A program made the position numbers and the translations under genes. 64,000 nt of DNA. Source: Paenibacillus endoradicis. Its GTDB lineage: Bacteria; Bacillota; Bacilli; Paenibacillales; Paenibacillaceae. Of the stretch, positions 8,215 through 16,718 are shown piece after piece. Under the pieces are notes generated by a model. It saw only the letters and a list, made by a program, of their open reading frames with translations. It was not told the DNA's origin and searched no databases. The DNA lies in assembly GCF_024721975.1 (NCBI RefSeq), contig NZ_JANQBB010000005.1, forward strand, positions 62,001-126,000, in the 5' to 3' direction. The number at the start of each line of letters is the position of its first letter. Within the stretch, counting starts at the first letter, position 1.

Positions 8215-9330
8215 TTGCTTATTGGTTTTATTATTATTTTAGGAGTTTTACTGTGTATTTATTTATTATTAAGTTATTATCCTCCGCTAGGATCGAGTCA
8301 ATCGAAAGCGCGTAGAAGTGAGCTGAGTAAGTCAAGGAACTATGCTGGTAAAAAATTTGTAAATGCGATTCCGACTTCGATGGCTGTAGCAACCTCAAAT
8401 AAAGATAGAATGAGTCTGATGTCTGATTATATTAAAGGAAATCCAAATTCAAGACCGAGCAAACCGCTTGAGTTTGTAAGACTTAATGAACAGCATTTTG
8501 TTGCTGGAGAACTGCCTCTACTAACGTGGTTCGGTCATTCTGCATCTCTGCTGCAATTGGATGGAAAAACTATTTTGCTTGATCCGATGTTTGGAAATGC
8601 GCCATCACCTGTTCCATTAATAGGTGGTAAGCGCTATAGTAAATCATTACCTTTTGAAATAGAGCAATTGCCTACAATAGACGCAGTAATTATCTCTCAT
8701 GATCACTATGATCATCTAGATTACGGCTCGATCATTAAATTGAAGAGCAAGGTGAAGAGATTTATTGTTCCGCTAGGTGTAGCACCCCATCTGATTAAAT
8801 GGGGAATAGACAGAACGATAATTACGGAGCATGATTGGTGGGATGAACTCACTTATGAGGGAATTAACCTAGCATGTACTCCTGCGAGACATTTCTCTGG
8901 CAGAAGCCTAACGGATCGCAATGCGACATTATGGTGCTCATGGGTTATTCAGGGTCAATCAGCTAAAATCTTTTTTAGTGGCGACAGTGGTTATGGTCCC
9001 CATTTCAAGGAAATCGGAGAGAAGTATGGTCCGTTTGATCTGACATTAATGGAATGTGGTCAGTATAATGAGCATTGGGCTTCAATTCATATGTTTCCAG
9101 AGGAGACGGTTCAAGCGCATTTCGACGTTCGAGGCGATGTGATGATTCCGATCCATTGGGGAGCATTTACATTATCACTTCATGCCTGGAACGATCCTGT
9201 TGAACGGGCAGTCAAAGCGGCAAAAGAGCGGAATGTTACTATAGCAACACCTCGTATTGGCGAAACCGTTCAAATAAACGCAGCATCATATCCAGTAGAG
9301 GAATGGTGGCACAAAAAAGACAGCGATTAA
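8215..9330 (+). CDS. Membrane-anchored MBL-fold hydrolase (NAPE-PLD-like)
   Basis: Metallo-beta-lactamase-fold hydrolase of 371 residues. One N-terminal transmembrane helix (LIGFIIILGVLLCIYLLL) is followed by a soluble domain with the metal motif SHDHYDHLD near residue 163, TPARHFSGR, FSGDSGYG and the late IPIHWGAF. This arrangement matches the NAPE-phospholipase-D-like/UlaG branch rather than beta-lactamases. Start: a TTG at 8200 lacks a ribosome site, whereas TTG 8215 lies 8 bases after GGAGG (8202-8206), so 8215 is preferred. The stop codon is inside the loop of the terminator. The substrate is not predictable; a phosphodiester or lactone is plausible. Confidence 0.85.
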   Translation: MLIGFIIILGVLLCIYLLLSYYPPLGSSQSKARRSELSKSRNYAGKKFVNAIPTSMAVATSNKDRMSLMSDYIKGNPNSRPSKPLEFVRLNEQHFVAGELPLLTWFGHSASLLQLDGKTILLDPMFGNAPSPVPLIGGKRYSKSLPFEIEQLPTIDAVIISHDHYDHLDYGSIIKLKSKVKRFIVPLGVAPHLIKWGIDRTIITEHDWWDELTYEGINLACTPARHFSGRSLTDRNATLWCSWVIQGQSAKIFFSGDSGYGPHFKEIGEKYGPFDLTLMECGQYNEHWASIHMFPEETVQAHFDVRGDVMIPIHWGAFTLSLHAWNDPVERAVKAAKERNVTIATPRIGETVQINAASYPVEEWWHKKDSD

Positions 9331-9345
9331 TTCGCTGTCTTTTTA
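9314..9345. terminator. Terminator overlapping the 3' end of the MBL-fold gene
   Basis: Arms AAAAAGACAGCGA / TCGCTGTCTTTTT around a 5-base loop containing the stop codon. The run of A before and T after the stem allows termination from both sides. Confidence 0.85.
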
Positions 9346-9369
9346 ATTATTCTGCAGTTAGCTCTCTTA

Positions 9370-10419
9370 CTAGCTCTCAATGTTACGATCACGATTGTTA
9401 CTCTCGATAGAAGAATTACACTGGATTTGAAACTCACGGGGTTTATCTATGAATAGATAAATACGATCTACCAATTGTCGTCTACCAAACATCCGACTAA
9501 TCTTAATAGTATTGTTCAAAGTAATGAGTATGTTGGGCTCAATAGCAAGAGGTATGAAGGCTGTTTTTAGCTCATTATTAGGGATTTTTTCATAGTTCAT
9601 CATAGAGACAGATTCAATATTATCGATATCAATATAGGCCAGCATTTGTAGACCATATTGAATTCTTATTTTATGCTTAAAAATTAGAATAGGATTGAGA
9701 GTCATCTCTCGATAATCAGCAATGAACCACAGAATAAGATAGACATTCCCTAATGAAATAATCCAAGCAGCGATATGTGACCATTGCATAAGAACGATAT
9801 GAATTAAAGCCCCTTCAATGATTAAAAGCTTACATAAGAACAATACGATTACAAACCAACTTGAATTTGTATGGCAGCTGAATGATGTGGCTTCAGCTTG
9901 CGTATAAGTTTTTTTTCTCCAAGCAAGAAATATATAATAGCATACAGATATTTCATGGATAAGTAGAGCTGCGAGTTTCGAGTTTTTGAAATTCTCTTCA
10001 ATACTTTTGGCAAGAGTTTCAATAGGGTGAGAATCGGTTGAACGGTTACGTCTATAAGTGATAATGATTTGAGAGAACTTGTAAATCTCATAACTAATGA
10101 ACGCGAGCTCCAAAGGAATGATAATGTACTTCACAACTTCAATTTCCGTTTGACTGCTTTGAGGCAATAGTAGCATTAGCGCAATATAGCCAACAAGGCA
10201 ATAGGGGAGAACAGAGATAAACTTTTTAGAAAGCTTCCGATAAATAAGGAAGTAAAGTAATAGCGGTATGACAACAACAAAATCTAATACAAGAGCCATT
10301 GATAGTAGTTGATTATTGTCTTGTAGAAGAGAAGACTTCACAATGAAAAAATCACATAGGATGATCAATAAACTTAGACCAATAAAATAATTGACGTTCT
10401 TTTTATAGCGCTTGAACAT
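9370..10419 (-). CDS. Multipass membrane protein of unknown function with soluble C-terminal domain
   Basis: 349 residues. About five hydrophobic helices lie between residues 8 and 130. A short cytoplasmic or loop segment follows, then further helices around 185-240. The last ~110 residues are soluble and beta-rich (IRIQYGLQMLAYIDIDNIESV, IKISRMFGRRQLVDRIYLFID), resembling the PH-like domains seen at the C-terminus of some Firmicutes membrane proteins; that resemblance is weak. The start is set at 10419, where AAAGGAG lies eight bases upstream; an earlier in-frame ATG at 10464 has no such site. Function is not recognised. It is transcribed alone and convergent with the MBL-fold gene. Confidence 0.7.
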   Translation of the reverse strand: MFKRYKKNVNYFIGLSLLIILCDFFIVKSSLLQDNNQLLSMALVLDFVVVIPLLLYFLIYRKLSKKFISVLPYCLVGYIALMLLLPQSSQTEIEVVKYIIIPLELAFISYEIYKFSQIIITYRRNRSTDSHPIETLAKSIEENFKNSKLAALLIHEISVCYYIFLAWRKKTYTQAEATSFSCHTNSSWFVIVLFLCKLLIIEGALIHIVLMQWSHIAAWIISLGNVYLILWFIADYREMTLNPILIFKHKIRIQYGLQMLAYIDIDNIESVSMMNYEKIPNNELKTAFIPLAIEPNILITLNNTIKISRMFGRRQLVDRIYLFIDKPREFQIQCNSSIESNNRDRNIES

Positions 10420-10603
10420 GGTATACACTCCTTTTCTTATAGAGTTAAGTCTATTTCTACACATGAAAATTGACGAATTACCTTTAAATGAATTAGTTTC
10501 AGTATAAAATATTGGTAAATTTTGGTCAACATAGTAAAGTATTTAAAGACACATGGGAAATAGTGACGACGCTTGTTTGAAGAAGATTTACATGTGATAA
10601 AAA

Positions 10604-10645
10604 TATAGCCAGCTATCGATTGGGGAAATCGATAGCTGGCTATTT
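10604..10645 (-). terminator. Terminator of the leftward solute-binding protein gene
   Basis: Long near-perfect hairpin with arms ATAGCCAGCTATCGATT / AATCGATAGCTGGCTAT; on the minus strand ATTTTTATC follows. Confidence 0.8.
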
Positions 10646-10707
10646 CATTAAATAAGCTCCTTAATAAGGAATGAGGAATAATGTATGGAATGAAATTTAA
10701 CTTAGCG

Positions 10708-12093
10708 CTATTCCGGCTTAGTGACTTTTAACGTTTCAAGATCTTTACGGATATTATCTTCAGCGGTACGAATCGCAGTATTAACGTCGATTCCATGTAA
10801 TGCAATATCAGCAAAAGCTTGGGTCACATGCACAGATACATCATTTTCCCATCTATGTTGAGCTAATACTGGTGTATCTGTTTTGAATATATTTTCAATT
10901 TTGATTCCTTTTAGAACTTCGATATCTGCTCCAAATTCTTTATCTAACTCAGCATTGTCAATTGCAGGTACTCGGCCATTGCGAGAGACTGTACGCTGAA
11001 CTTCATCGGATAAAATATTAGCTAACACTTGAAAGGCTTCATCTTGATGCTTGCTCACACTTGAGATAGAGACAGAGTGCACATTCGCTACTTTACCTTG
11101 GCCTAGATTATCATCAAAGTTAGGGATAGGAGCGATGCCCCAGTTGAGTGGTTTACCTTCAGCGCGTAATTCTTCCAATGTACCAATTAAGTTAGCCAAT
11201 AATGTTGGTCGCATCGCTAAATTCTGATCGATAACGAATGAGTTTCGGTCATATTGATACTTATCTCCTTGCACATATCCAGGAATTTTTACACTTTTCT
11301 CGACAGTCTCGAAGATTTTTCTCCATTGCTCTGTTTGTAAGATTGGCTCACCTGATATAGGATCTAATGTAGATACACCATAGCTACCTTGTAAAGTAGC
11401 GGGACCGTTGTTGAGATCAATTCCGACATATTGCACACCATCTTCATTACGTGTTAATTGTTGTGCAGTCGCTAATAGTTCATCCCAAGTGACTTGCTCA
11501 TCAGAAGGATAGGGAACATGGAATTTATCAAATATATCTTTGTTATAGAACAAAGCTGCTACATTTGAAGAGAACGGTAGTGTAAATAGTTCACCATCTT
11601 TAGAAAAATTATATACGGATTCAAGAAGGTAAGGCTTAATGCGCTTCGTATCGAAACTATATTTTTCAGCTAATGGCGTTAAGTCAGCTAAAGCTTCTAG
11701 CTCTTGGAAAGCATAGTATGAACCACTAGTTTGATAGATGATATCTGGCGGATCGTTAGAGAGTAAAACCTCAGCAGGTGTTACACCTTCAGCGGGCACT
11801 ATTTTTTCTAAAGTTATATGTGGAAATTTTGCTTTCGTTGGTTGAACAAAAAATAAATCGAATTCAGTGTCCGTCAACGTCCCTCCCCCAACATAGAAGG
11901 TTAATGTAACAGGATCTAGTACTTCTTGTTTTTCAGGAGTAGCCGTTTCCGAGGTTGATGTTTCTTTCTTACCATCCGTATTCGTTGCTGGATTATTCGT
12001 TACATTATTTCCGCATCCGAACAAAAATAGGCTTAGCATTAGAATTGATGCTACTGTTGGAATACTTTTAAGTCTAACTGTCTGTCTCTTCAT
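10708..12093 (-). CDS. Extracellular solute-binding lipoprotein (orphan), paralogue A
   Basis: 461-residue family-1-type solute-binding protein. It has a basic N-terminus, a hydrophobic segment and lipobox LFGC (Cys27), then a Thr/Asn-rich spacer. The mature part begins TLTFYVGG and contains the shared signatures TDTEFD, FVQPTKAKFPHITLE and VPYPSDEQVTWDELL. It should be lipid-anchored outside the membrane and deliver ligand, probably a sugar or oligomer, to an ABC permease. No permease lies beside it. It is divergent from a close paralogue (12644-13990) that shares these motifs, so the pair arose by duplication. The ligand is unknown. GAGAGGGGAT precedes the ATG. Confidence 0.88.
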   Translation of the reverse strand: MKRQTVRLKSIPTVASILMLSLFLFGCGNNVTNNPATNTDGKKETSTSETATPEKQEVLDPVTLTFYVGGGTLTDTEFDLFFVQPTKAKFPHITLEKIVPAEGVTPAEVLLSNDPPDIIYQTSGSYYAFQELEALADLTPLAEKYSFDTKRIKPYLLESVYNFSKDGELFTLPFSSNVAALFYNKDIFDKFHVPYPSDEQVTWDELLATAQQLTRNEDGVQYVGIDLNNGPATLQGSYGVSTLDPISGEPILQTEQWRKIFETVEKSVKIPGYVQGDKYQYDRNSFVIDQNLAMRPTLLANLIGTLEELRAEGKPLNWGIAPIPNFDDNLGQGKVANVHSVSISSVSKHQDEAFQVLANILSDEVQRTVSRNGRVPAIDNAELDKEFGADIEVLKGIKIENIFKTDTPVLAQHRWENDVSVHVTQAFADIALHGIDVNTAIRTAEDNIRKDLETLKVTKPE

Positions 12094-12178
12094 AGTTATA
12101 ATCCCCTCTCATTGTGTAAAGATAAACTACCTGTTACAAACATGTATATTTCTTATCATTCAGTCTGTTTAATAAATG

Positions 12179-12218
12179 CATAAAAGCGAAGACGCTTTAT
12201 GAAACAGGCATCTCCGCT
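12179..12218. repeat. Hairpin element related to the leader hairpin at 12461-12534
   Basis: Arms CATAAAAGCG / CGCTTTATG are followed by GAAACAGG and ATCTCC. The same order (CTTTATGAAA, then a short spacer, then ATCTCC) recurs at 12503-12525, so the two look like related copies, this one lacking the left GGAGAT arm. It lies on the side of paralogue A. Confidence 0.45.
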
Positions 12219-12369
12219 TATACGGTTGATCTATGAAATTAATTGTTAGAATACACATTTGTTTACTCGGATATAGCCATGATTATACTTACCAAATAAC
12301 GGTAGGTCAATAGAGATTTTAAAAATAATTATGATTAATTGTTGGGTGCCTATTTTACATATAAATCTA

Positions 12370-12398
12370 TTGACACCCCAAATTTTGGGTGTTAATAT
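12370..12398 (+). promoter_or_regulatory. Strong sigma-A promoter with an inverted repeat in the spacer
   Basis: A perfect -35 TTGACA (12370-12375) and a -10 TAATAT (12393-12398) are separated by 17 bases. The spacer and box edges form an imperfect palindrome, ACACCC and GGGTGT around an AT core. A repressor bound here would block RNA polymerase. Transcription would start near 12405 and run through the leader hairpin into the lipoprotein-flavoprotein genes. The regulator is unknown. Confidence 0.75.
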
Positions 12399-12460
12399 GG
12401 GTGAAATCAAACTAAAGCGGTTGGTTTTATTGGTATTATCCGTCAGCATTGACCATATCG

Positions 12461-12534
12461 ATGGAGATGTTCAACTTTTCATAGTTCGCACGAAAGTGTC
12501 GTGCTTTATGAAAGTGGATATCTCCATTTTTTTA
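12461..12534 (+). terminator. Intrinsic terminator in the 5' leader (possible attenuator)
   Basis: Outer arms ATGGAGAT / ATCTCCAT and inner arms ACTTTTCATA / TATGAAAGT (one bulged base), with a smaller GCACGA/TCGTGC hairpin at the tip. Seven Ts follow. It lies between the promoter at 12370-12398 and the ATG at 12644, so it could attenuate the operon or end a short leader RNA. No known riboswitch class was recognised. Confidence 0.7.
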
Positions 12535-12643
12535 TTTAAATAATAACGCTGAGCAGCGAAAAGCTTATGCATCCGATGCGAACTTTTGTTTTCAAAGAGG
12601 TTTGTACAAGGAAGTTCACAAAAAGTTTATAGGAGGAAGAGAT

Positions 12644-13990
12644 ATGAAGAGAGTTACGTTGTTAAGTGTGGCATTGATTTTAGTAATTATGGTGATTGCA
12701 GCTTGTGGAGGAAATACGAAAGTGACACAACAACCTGTAAATAAAAAAGGCGAAGATATAAACAATGATTCGCAGTTAGAAGATACGAAAGAGCCTGTTA
12801 CCCTTACTTTTTGGAACTATGGTAATACGATTACAGATACGGAATTCGATAAGTTAATTGTACAGCCAACGAAAGAGAAGTATCCTCACATCACACTAGA
12901 AAGAATTCGTACAGATGACGATGTGACTCCAGAACAATTGTTGGCAGCAGGTAATTTACCGGACATTATTTATACGAGTACTGGATCTTCTTATTATCGC
13001 TTCTTAGATATTGGCATTGTCCAACCATTGGATGAATTGATCAAGAAGCATAATGTAGATATTTCAAAGGTCAAACCAGCAATTCTTGAATCCATTCAAA
13101 GTTATACAGAGGATCAATCAATTATCGCAGTGCCATTATCCTTCAATTTATTTATTACGTATTACAACAAGGAAATTTTCGATAAATTTAATGTCCCGTA
13201 CCCATCAGATGAACCACAAACATGGCAGCAATGGTTGGAAATTGGTCGCCAATTGACTCGTGTTGATAACGGTGTTCAATACTTAGGTATTGATGTAGGT
13301 GGCGCAGGTAATTTAGCAAGAAGCTTAAAATTAGCCAATGTAGATCCTGCAACAGACCAATCTACTCTTGCCGATGAACAATGGGAACAAGTTTTTGAAC
13401 TGTTAAAGCAACAATATGAAATTCCAGGCTTTATTGGAGAAAATCAAGAACTAGTTTACGATCGCACACAATTTATGCAAGAACGCAGATTAGCAATTCG
13501 TCATGCTTTCCTAGCCAATATGATTGGACCATTGGAGGAACTTCACAAGGAAGGTATTGAGTTAGATTGGGACATTGCCCCAGCCGCACACTTCGGAGAT
13601 GAAAAGGTACCAGGAAGTATTCATTCTCTAATTGTTTCTAATCAGGGTGAGCACATTGAGGATGCATTTTTAGTAGTATCTAATGTATTGTCGGATGAAA
13701 CTCAAAGATTAGTAGCAAGAAATGGACGTGTTCCTTCTATTATAAATCCAGAATTAGAGAAAGAATTTGGAGCAGATATCGAGGTTCTTAAAGGTAAGAA
13801 GATTGAAAATGTATTTAAACTGACTCCAATTGCTAATAGTGCACCACATCCACTTGACGGAAAACTTGGTGCAGTATTAGATACGATATCTCAAGAAATA
13901 GCGCTAAACGGAAAGGATGTTGTTTCTGCATTACGAGCAGGTAAAGAAGAAAGTGATCGTCTAATAAAAGCATGGGAGGCTACTAGATGA
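12644..13990 (+). CDS. Extracellular solute-binding lipoprotein (orphan), paralogue B
   Basis: 448-residue solute-binding lipoprotein with lipobox IAAC (Cys21). It is clearly related to paralogue A across its length: TLTFWN opening, TDTEFD, VQPTKEKYPHITLE, VPYPSDEPQTWQQWL, and RNGRVPSI with EKEFGADIEVLKG near the end. AGGAGG sits seven bases before ATG 12644; an earlier in-frame start at 12602 lacks a site. The stop overlaps the flavoprotein start (ATGA), indicating translational coupling. A binding protein encoded in front of redox enzymes suggests that it captures the compound those enzymes act on, or a related signal. No permease is adjacent, so import must use components elsewhere. Ligand unknown. 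Confidence 0.88.
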   Translation: MKRVTLLSVALILVIMVIAACGGNTKVTQQPVNKKGEDINNDSQLEDTKEPVTLTFWNYGNTITDTEFDKLIVQPTKEKYPHITLERIRTDDDVTPEQLLAAGNLPDIIYTSTGSSYYRFLDIGIVQPLDELIKKHNVDISKVKPAILESIQSYTEDQSIIAVPLSFNLFITYYNKEIFDKFNVPYPSDEPQTWQQWLEIGRQLTRVDNGVQYLGIDVGGAGNLARSLKLANVDPATDQSTLADEQWEQVFELLKQQYEIPGFIGENQELVYDRTQFMQERRLAIRHAFLANMIGPLEELHKEGIELDWDIAPAAHFGDEKVPGSIHSLIVSNQGEHIEDAFLVVSNVLSDETQRLVARNGRVPSIINPELEKEFGADIEVLKGKKIENVFKLTPIANSAPHPLDGKLGAVLDTISQEIALNGKDVVSALRAGKEESDRLIKAWEATR

Positions 13991-15663
13991 GTAACGAGAA
14001 CATTAATTATTACTCAGCTGATGTATTAGTAATTGGAGGAGGACCAGCAGGAGCCTGGGCGGCATGGAGTGCAGCGCAAACAGGAGCAAAAGTTATTTTA
14101 GTGGATAAAGGATATTTAGGCTCAAGTGGCGCAACAGCTCCCGGAGGAACTAACTTATTATATTTACCTCCTGATCAAGCGCTAAGAGATACTGCTGTAG
14201 ATATGCGAATGAATTCTGGTGGGTTTTTATCAGAACCTGACTGGATATACCGTGTACTGGACCAAGTTTACATTAATTTAGATCGAATTGAGCAGTGGGG
14301 ATATCCATTTGTAAGAGATGAAAATGGTGATGCTCAGCGTAATCATCTACATGGACCAGAATATATGGCGCTGATGCGTAAGCAAGTGAAAAAAGCAGGA
14401 GTAACAGTTTTGGATCATGCCCCAGCATTAGAATTACTAGTGGATGAACATGGGGTTGGCGGTGCAAGAGGTGTACTTCGTCAACAGAATAAGGAGTGGG
14501 AAATTAGAGCAGGCGCTGTTGTTATTGCTACAGGTGGCTGTGCATTTTTAAGTAAAGGTTTAGGATGTAATGTGCTCACAGGTGATGGATATTTGATGAG
14601 TGCCGAGGTTGGAGCTGAACTATCAGGGATGGAGTTTAGCCGTCAATATGCACCAAGTGCTGCCTATAGTTCACCTACTCGTGGAAGATTACTTGGATGG
14701 GCTACTTATTATGACGAGGATGGAAATGAGCTAGGTGGAGATCGCGGTGGAGATTTCTTAGCAAAAAGACTGCTAAATGGTGGATCAGTGTACGCCATGA
14801 TGAATAAAGCAGATACGCCAGAAAAACAAGCGATTTTACGTTCAGCACATTCAATCTTCTTCCTACCTTATGATAGAGCAGGAATTAATGTCTTCACAGA
14901 TATGTTTCCTCTCAGACTTCGATATGAAGGTACTGTGCGAGGAACGGGTGGACTGCGCATTGTAACGGATGATTGTGGAACGACTGTTCCTGGCTTGTAT
15001 GCTGCTGGAGATGCAGCTACAAGAGAGCGAATTACAGGTGCTGCATCCGGTGGTGGTGCTTTCAATGCTTCCTGGGCAATTTGCTCTGGTACTTGGTCAG
15101 GCGAAGGTGCTGCAAATTATGCGAAGAAAGAAGCCAGTACATTTGGCGAACGTGATTTGCAAAGAGCAGGTAAATATGGTCTTAAAGCAGAAAGCACGAC
15201 ACAAGTCGTACAAAACGAAGGTACACCAATAACTTCAAATGTTGCTGAATCAGATGTCATAATTAAAGAACTAGTTAAAGCCATTCAAAACGAGATATTA
15301 CCACTTGAAAAGAATTATTTCCGTACCGAATCAGGCGTACAAGAGTCACTTGAGAAATTACATGAGCTATGGCCGAAAGTTCAAAACCAAAAAGTAGATT
15401 CCATTCATGATGTGGTTCATGCAAGAGAAGCTGCAGCAATGGCTGCGACAGCACGCTGGATTTATACAGCTGCACTTGCTCGAACAGAGACTCGTGGAAG
15501 AGGTTTGCATACGTTTAAAGAGTATCCTGAACAAGATCCGAATCAGCATCATCGCATTATAGTGTCTGGATTAGAGGAAATTCAAGTTAGCTATGATACC
15601 TCATTTCTAGATAAGGTAGATGAATATCAAGAGCTACACAAAAAGGAAGTGCAAACGAAATGA
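13987..15663 (+). CDS. FAD-dependent oxidoreductase of the fumarate reductase/adenylylsulfate reductase alpha type
   Basis: 558 residues. The N-terminal dinucleotide motif is VIGGGPAGAWAA (about residues 15-26), and VDKG follows strand 2. The substrate-side SSGATAPGG, the ATGG motif, the GLYAAGD and GAASGGGAFNASWA segments and the C-terminal TRGRGLH region define the SdhA/FrdA/AprA-type flavoprotein family. The next gene, a two-cluster ferredoxin read from an overlapping ATGA, is the expected electron-transfer partner, as in AprAB. It is soluble and probably cytoplasmic. Whether the substrate is APS, another sulfur compound or an organic acid is not readable; the nearby cysteine synthase favours sulfur chemistry. 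Start coupled to the preceding stop. Confidence 0.85.
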   Translation: MSNENINYYSADVLVIGGGPAGAWAAWSAAQTGAKVILVDKGYLGSSGATAPGGTNLLYLPPDQALRDTAVDMRMNSGGFLSEPDWIYRVLDQVYINLDRIEQWGYPFVRDENGDAQRNHLHGPEYMALMRKQVKKAGVTVLDHAPALELLVDEHGVGGARGVLRQQNKEWEIRAGAVVIATGGCAFLSKGLGCNVLTGDGYLMSAEVGAELSGMEFSRQYAPSAAYSSPTRGRLLGWATYYDEDGNELGGDRGGDFLAKRLLNGGSVYAMMNKADTPEKQAILRSAHSIFFLPYDRAGINVFTDMFPLRLRYEGTVRGTGGLRIVTDDCGTTVPGLYAAGDAATRERITGAASGGGAFNASWAICSGTWSGEGAANYAKKEASTFGERDLQRAGKYGLKAESTTQVVQNEGTPITSNVAESDVIIKELVKAIQNEILPLEKNYFRTESGVQESLEKLHELWPKVQNQKVDSIHDVVHAREAAAMAATARWIYTAALARTETRGRGLHTFKEYPEQDPNQHHRIIVSGLEEIQVSYDTSFLDKVDEYQELHKKEVQTK

Positions 15664-16040
15664 TAGAGTTAGTTAGTGATAGTCGTTGCATTGGTTGCAA
15701 TATGTGCGTAAAAGTGTGCCCAACTAACGTGTTTGATAAGACTGAGGATGTACCAGTGATTGCTCGACAAGATGATTGCCAAACTTGCTTTATATGTGAA
15801 GCTTATTGCCCCGTGGATGCATTATACGTATCTCCATATACGGATGAAGCGGTTGAGGTGGATGAATTACAGCTTGCCAATGATGATGTACTTGGTAGCT
15901 GGAGAAAAACTATTGGTTGGGGACCAGGTCGAGTGAAAATTGCTTCTATCGACCAAACCCCATTTATCAACAGAATTTTACCAGAAAGAGTATTAAAGGC
16001 TAGAGGGATTTCCGATGTGGATTCTCCATTTGGTCGTTAA
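15660..16040 (+). CDS. 2x[4Fe-4S] ferredoxin, AprB-like electron-transfer subunit
   Basis: 126 residues. Two cluster motifs are complete: CIGCNMCVKVCP (near residue 10) and CQTCFICEAYCP (near residue 40). The ~65-residue C-terminal extension (SWRKTIGWGPGRVKI onward) resembles the tail of AprB-type subunits, which wraps around the flavoprotein. It should pass electrons to or from the flavoprotein encoded immediately upstream; the two genes overlap by four bases. The electron donor is unknown. Iron-sulfur binding is certain from the cysteines; partnership is inferred from gene order. Confidence 0.9.
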   Translation: MIELVSDSRCIGCNMCVKVCPTNVFDKTEDVPVIARQDDCQTCFICEAYCPVDALYVSPYTDEAVEVDELQLANDDVLGSWRKTIGWGPGRVKIASIDQTPFINRILPERVLKARGISDVDSPFGR

Positions 16041-16064
16041 TAAAAATAAAGGAGATGGTTAGTC

Positions 16065-16718
16065 ATGTCAACAACTAGTCGATTGGAACAAGATCAAACT
16101 GTTATTCAATATCGTGAAGAGGTTTTAGAGCATAGAGATGCTGCTAAACCTATACATCCAATTATATTGAACCGTTGGTCTTCTCGTTCATACGCTAATG
16201 AATCAATTACAGATGAGCAACTATATACAGTGTTAGAGGCGGCAAGATGGGCTCCTTCTGCCAGCAATGCACAACCGTGGCGCTTTTATATAGCTAAAAC
16301 TCAAGAGGAGAAGGCGTTATTTCAGCAATTCATTAATCCTCGTAATCGCTTATGGTCACATAAAGCAGCTGTATTTATACTAGTTACATCTGCTAAGTTT
16401 AATAACGAAGGAAATCCACAAAGTTCCCACGCTTTTGATGCAGGTGCAGCTTGGGCTACCCTTGCTTTCCAAGCTAGTGCATTAGGATTGAATACGAGAG
16501 CAATTGGTGGCTATGATCGAGAAGTAGCTAGAAGATTGTTAACTATACCCGATGACATCGAACTACATGCTGTTATTACGTTAGGCGTTAGAGGAACAAT
16601 TGAGGAGCTAGATGAAAATTTCCATGAAGCAGAAAAACCAAGTCCAAGAAAAGCATTAGAGGAAAGCATAATGCCAATTACAATACCAGGGCAATATGCA
16701 ACTGAAAATAAAGAATAA
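16065..16718 (+). CDS. Nitroreductase family FMN-dependent oxidoreductase
   Basis: 217-residue nitroreductase-fold protein. The FMN phosphate-binding NRWSSRSYAN segment lies at about residues 37-46. WAPSASNAQPWRF follows, with the conserved GLNTRAIGGYD region and the TLGVRG C-terminal strand. Family members are cytoplasmic dimeric flavoenzymes using NAD(P)H to reduce nitro groups, quinones or flavins. AAAGGAG precedes the ATG, 24 bases after the ferredoxin gene, so it belongs to the same operon. It may supply electrons or reduced flavin for the flavoprotein/ferredoxin pair, or act on the same imported compound; neither is shown by sequence. Confidence 0.88.
   Translation: MSTTSRLEQDQTVIQYREEVLEHRDAAKPIHPIILNRWSSRSYANESITDEQLYTVLEAARWAPSASNAQPWRFYIAKTQEEKALFQQFINPRNRLWSHKAAVFILVTSAKFNNEGNPQSSHAFDAGAAWATLAFQASALGLNTRAIGGYDREVARRLLTIPDDIELHAVITLGVRGTIEELDENFHEAEKPSPRKALEESIMPITIPGQYATENKE

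Larger units (their letters stand above)
12094..12643. other. 550-base divergent regulatory region between the paralogous lipoprotein genes
   Basis: No credible gene lies in this spacer. It holds the promoter/operator at 12370-12398, the terminator-like leader hairpin at 12461-12534, a related shorter element at 12179-12218, and a small GCAT/ATGC hairpin at 12569-12579. The stretch 12220-12360 is AT-rich with nothing further recognised. Confidence 0.6.

Noticed and set aside
12331..12543. A 70-residue frame across the leader of the lipoprotein operon
   Set aside because: It runs through the promoter, the operator palindrome and the terminator hairpin and lacks a ribosome site; its openness is a by-product of AT-rich sequence.
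12400..12643. SAM, T-box or other known riboswitch in the leader
   Set aside because: No S-box core, T-box sequence or other class signature could be found; only the terminator-like hairpin is supported.
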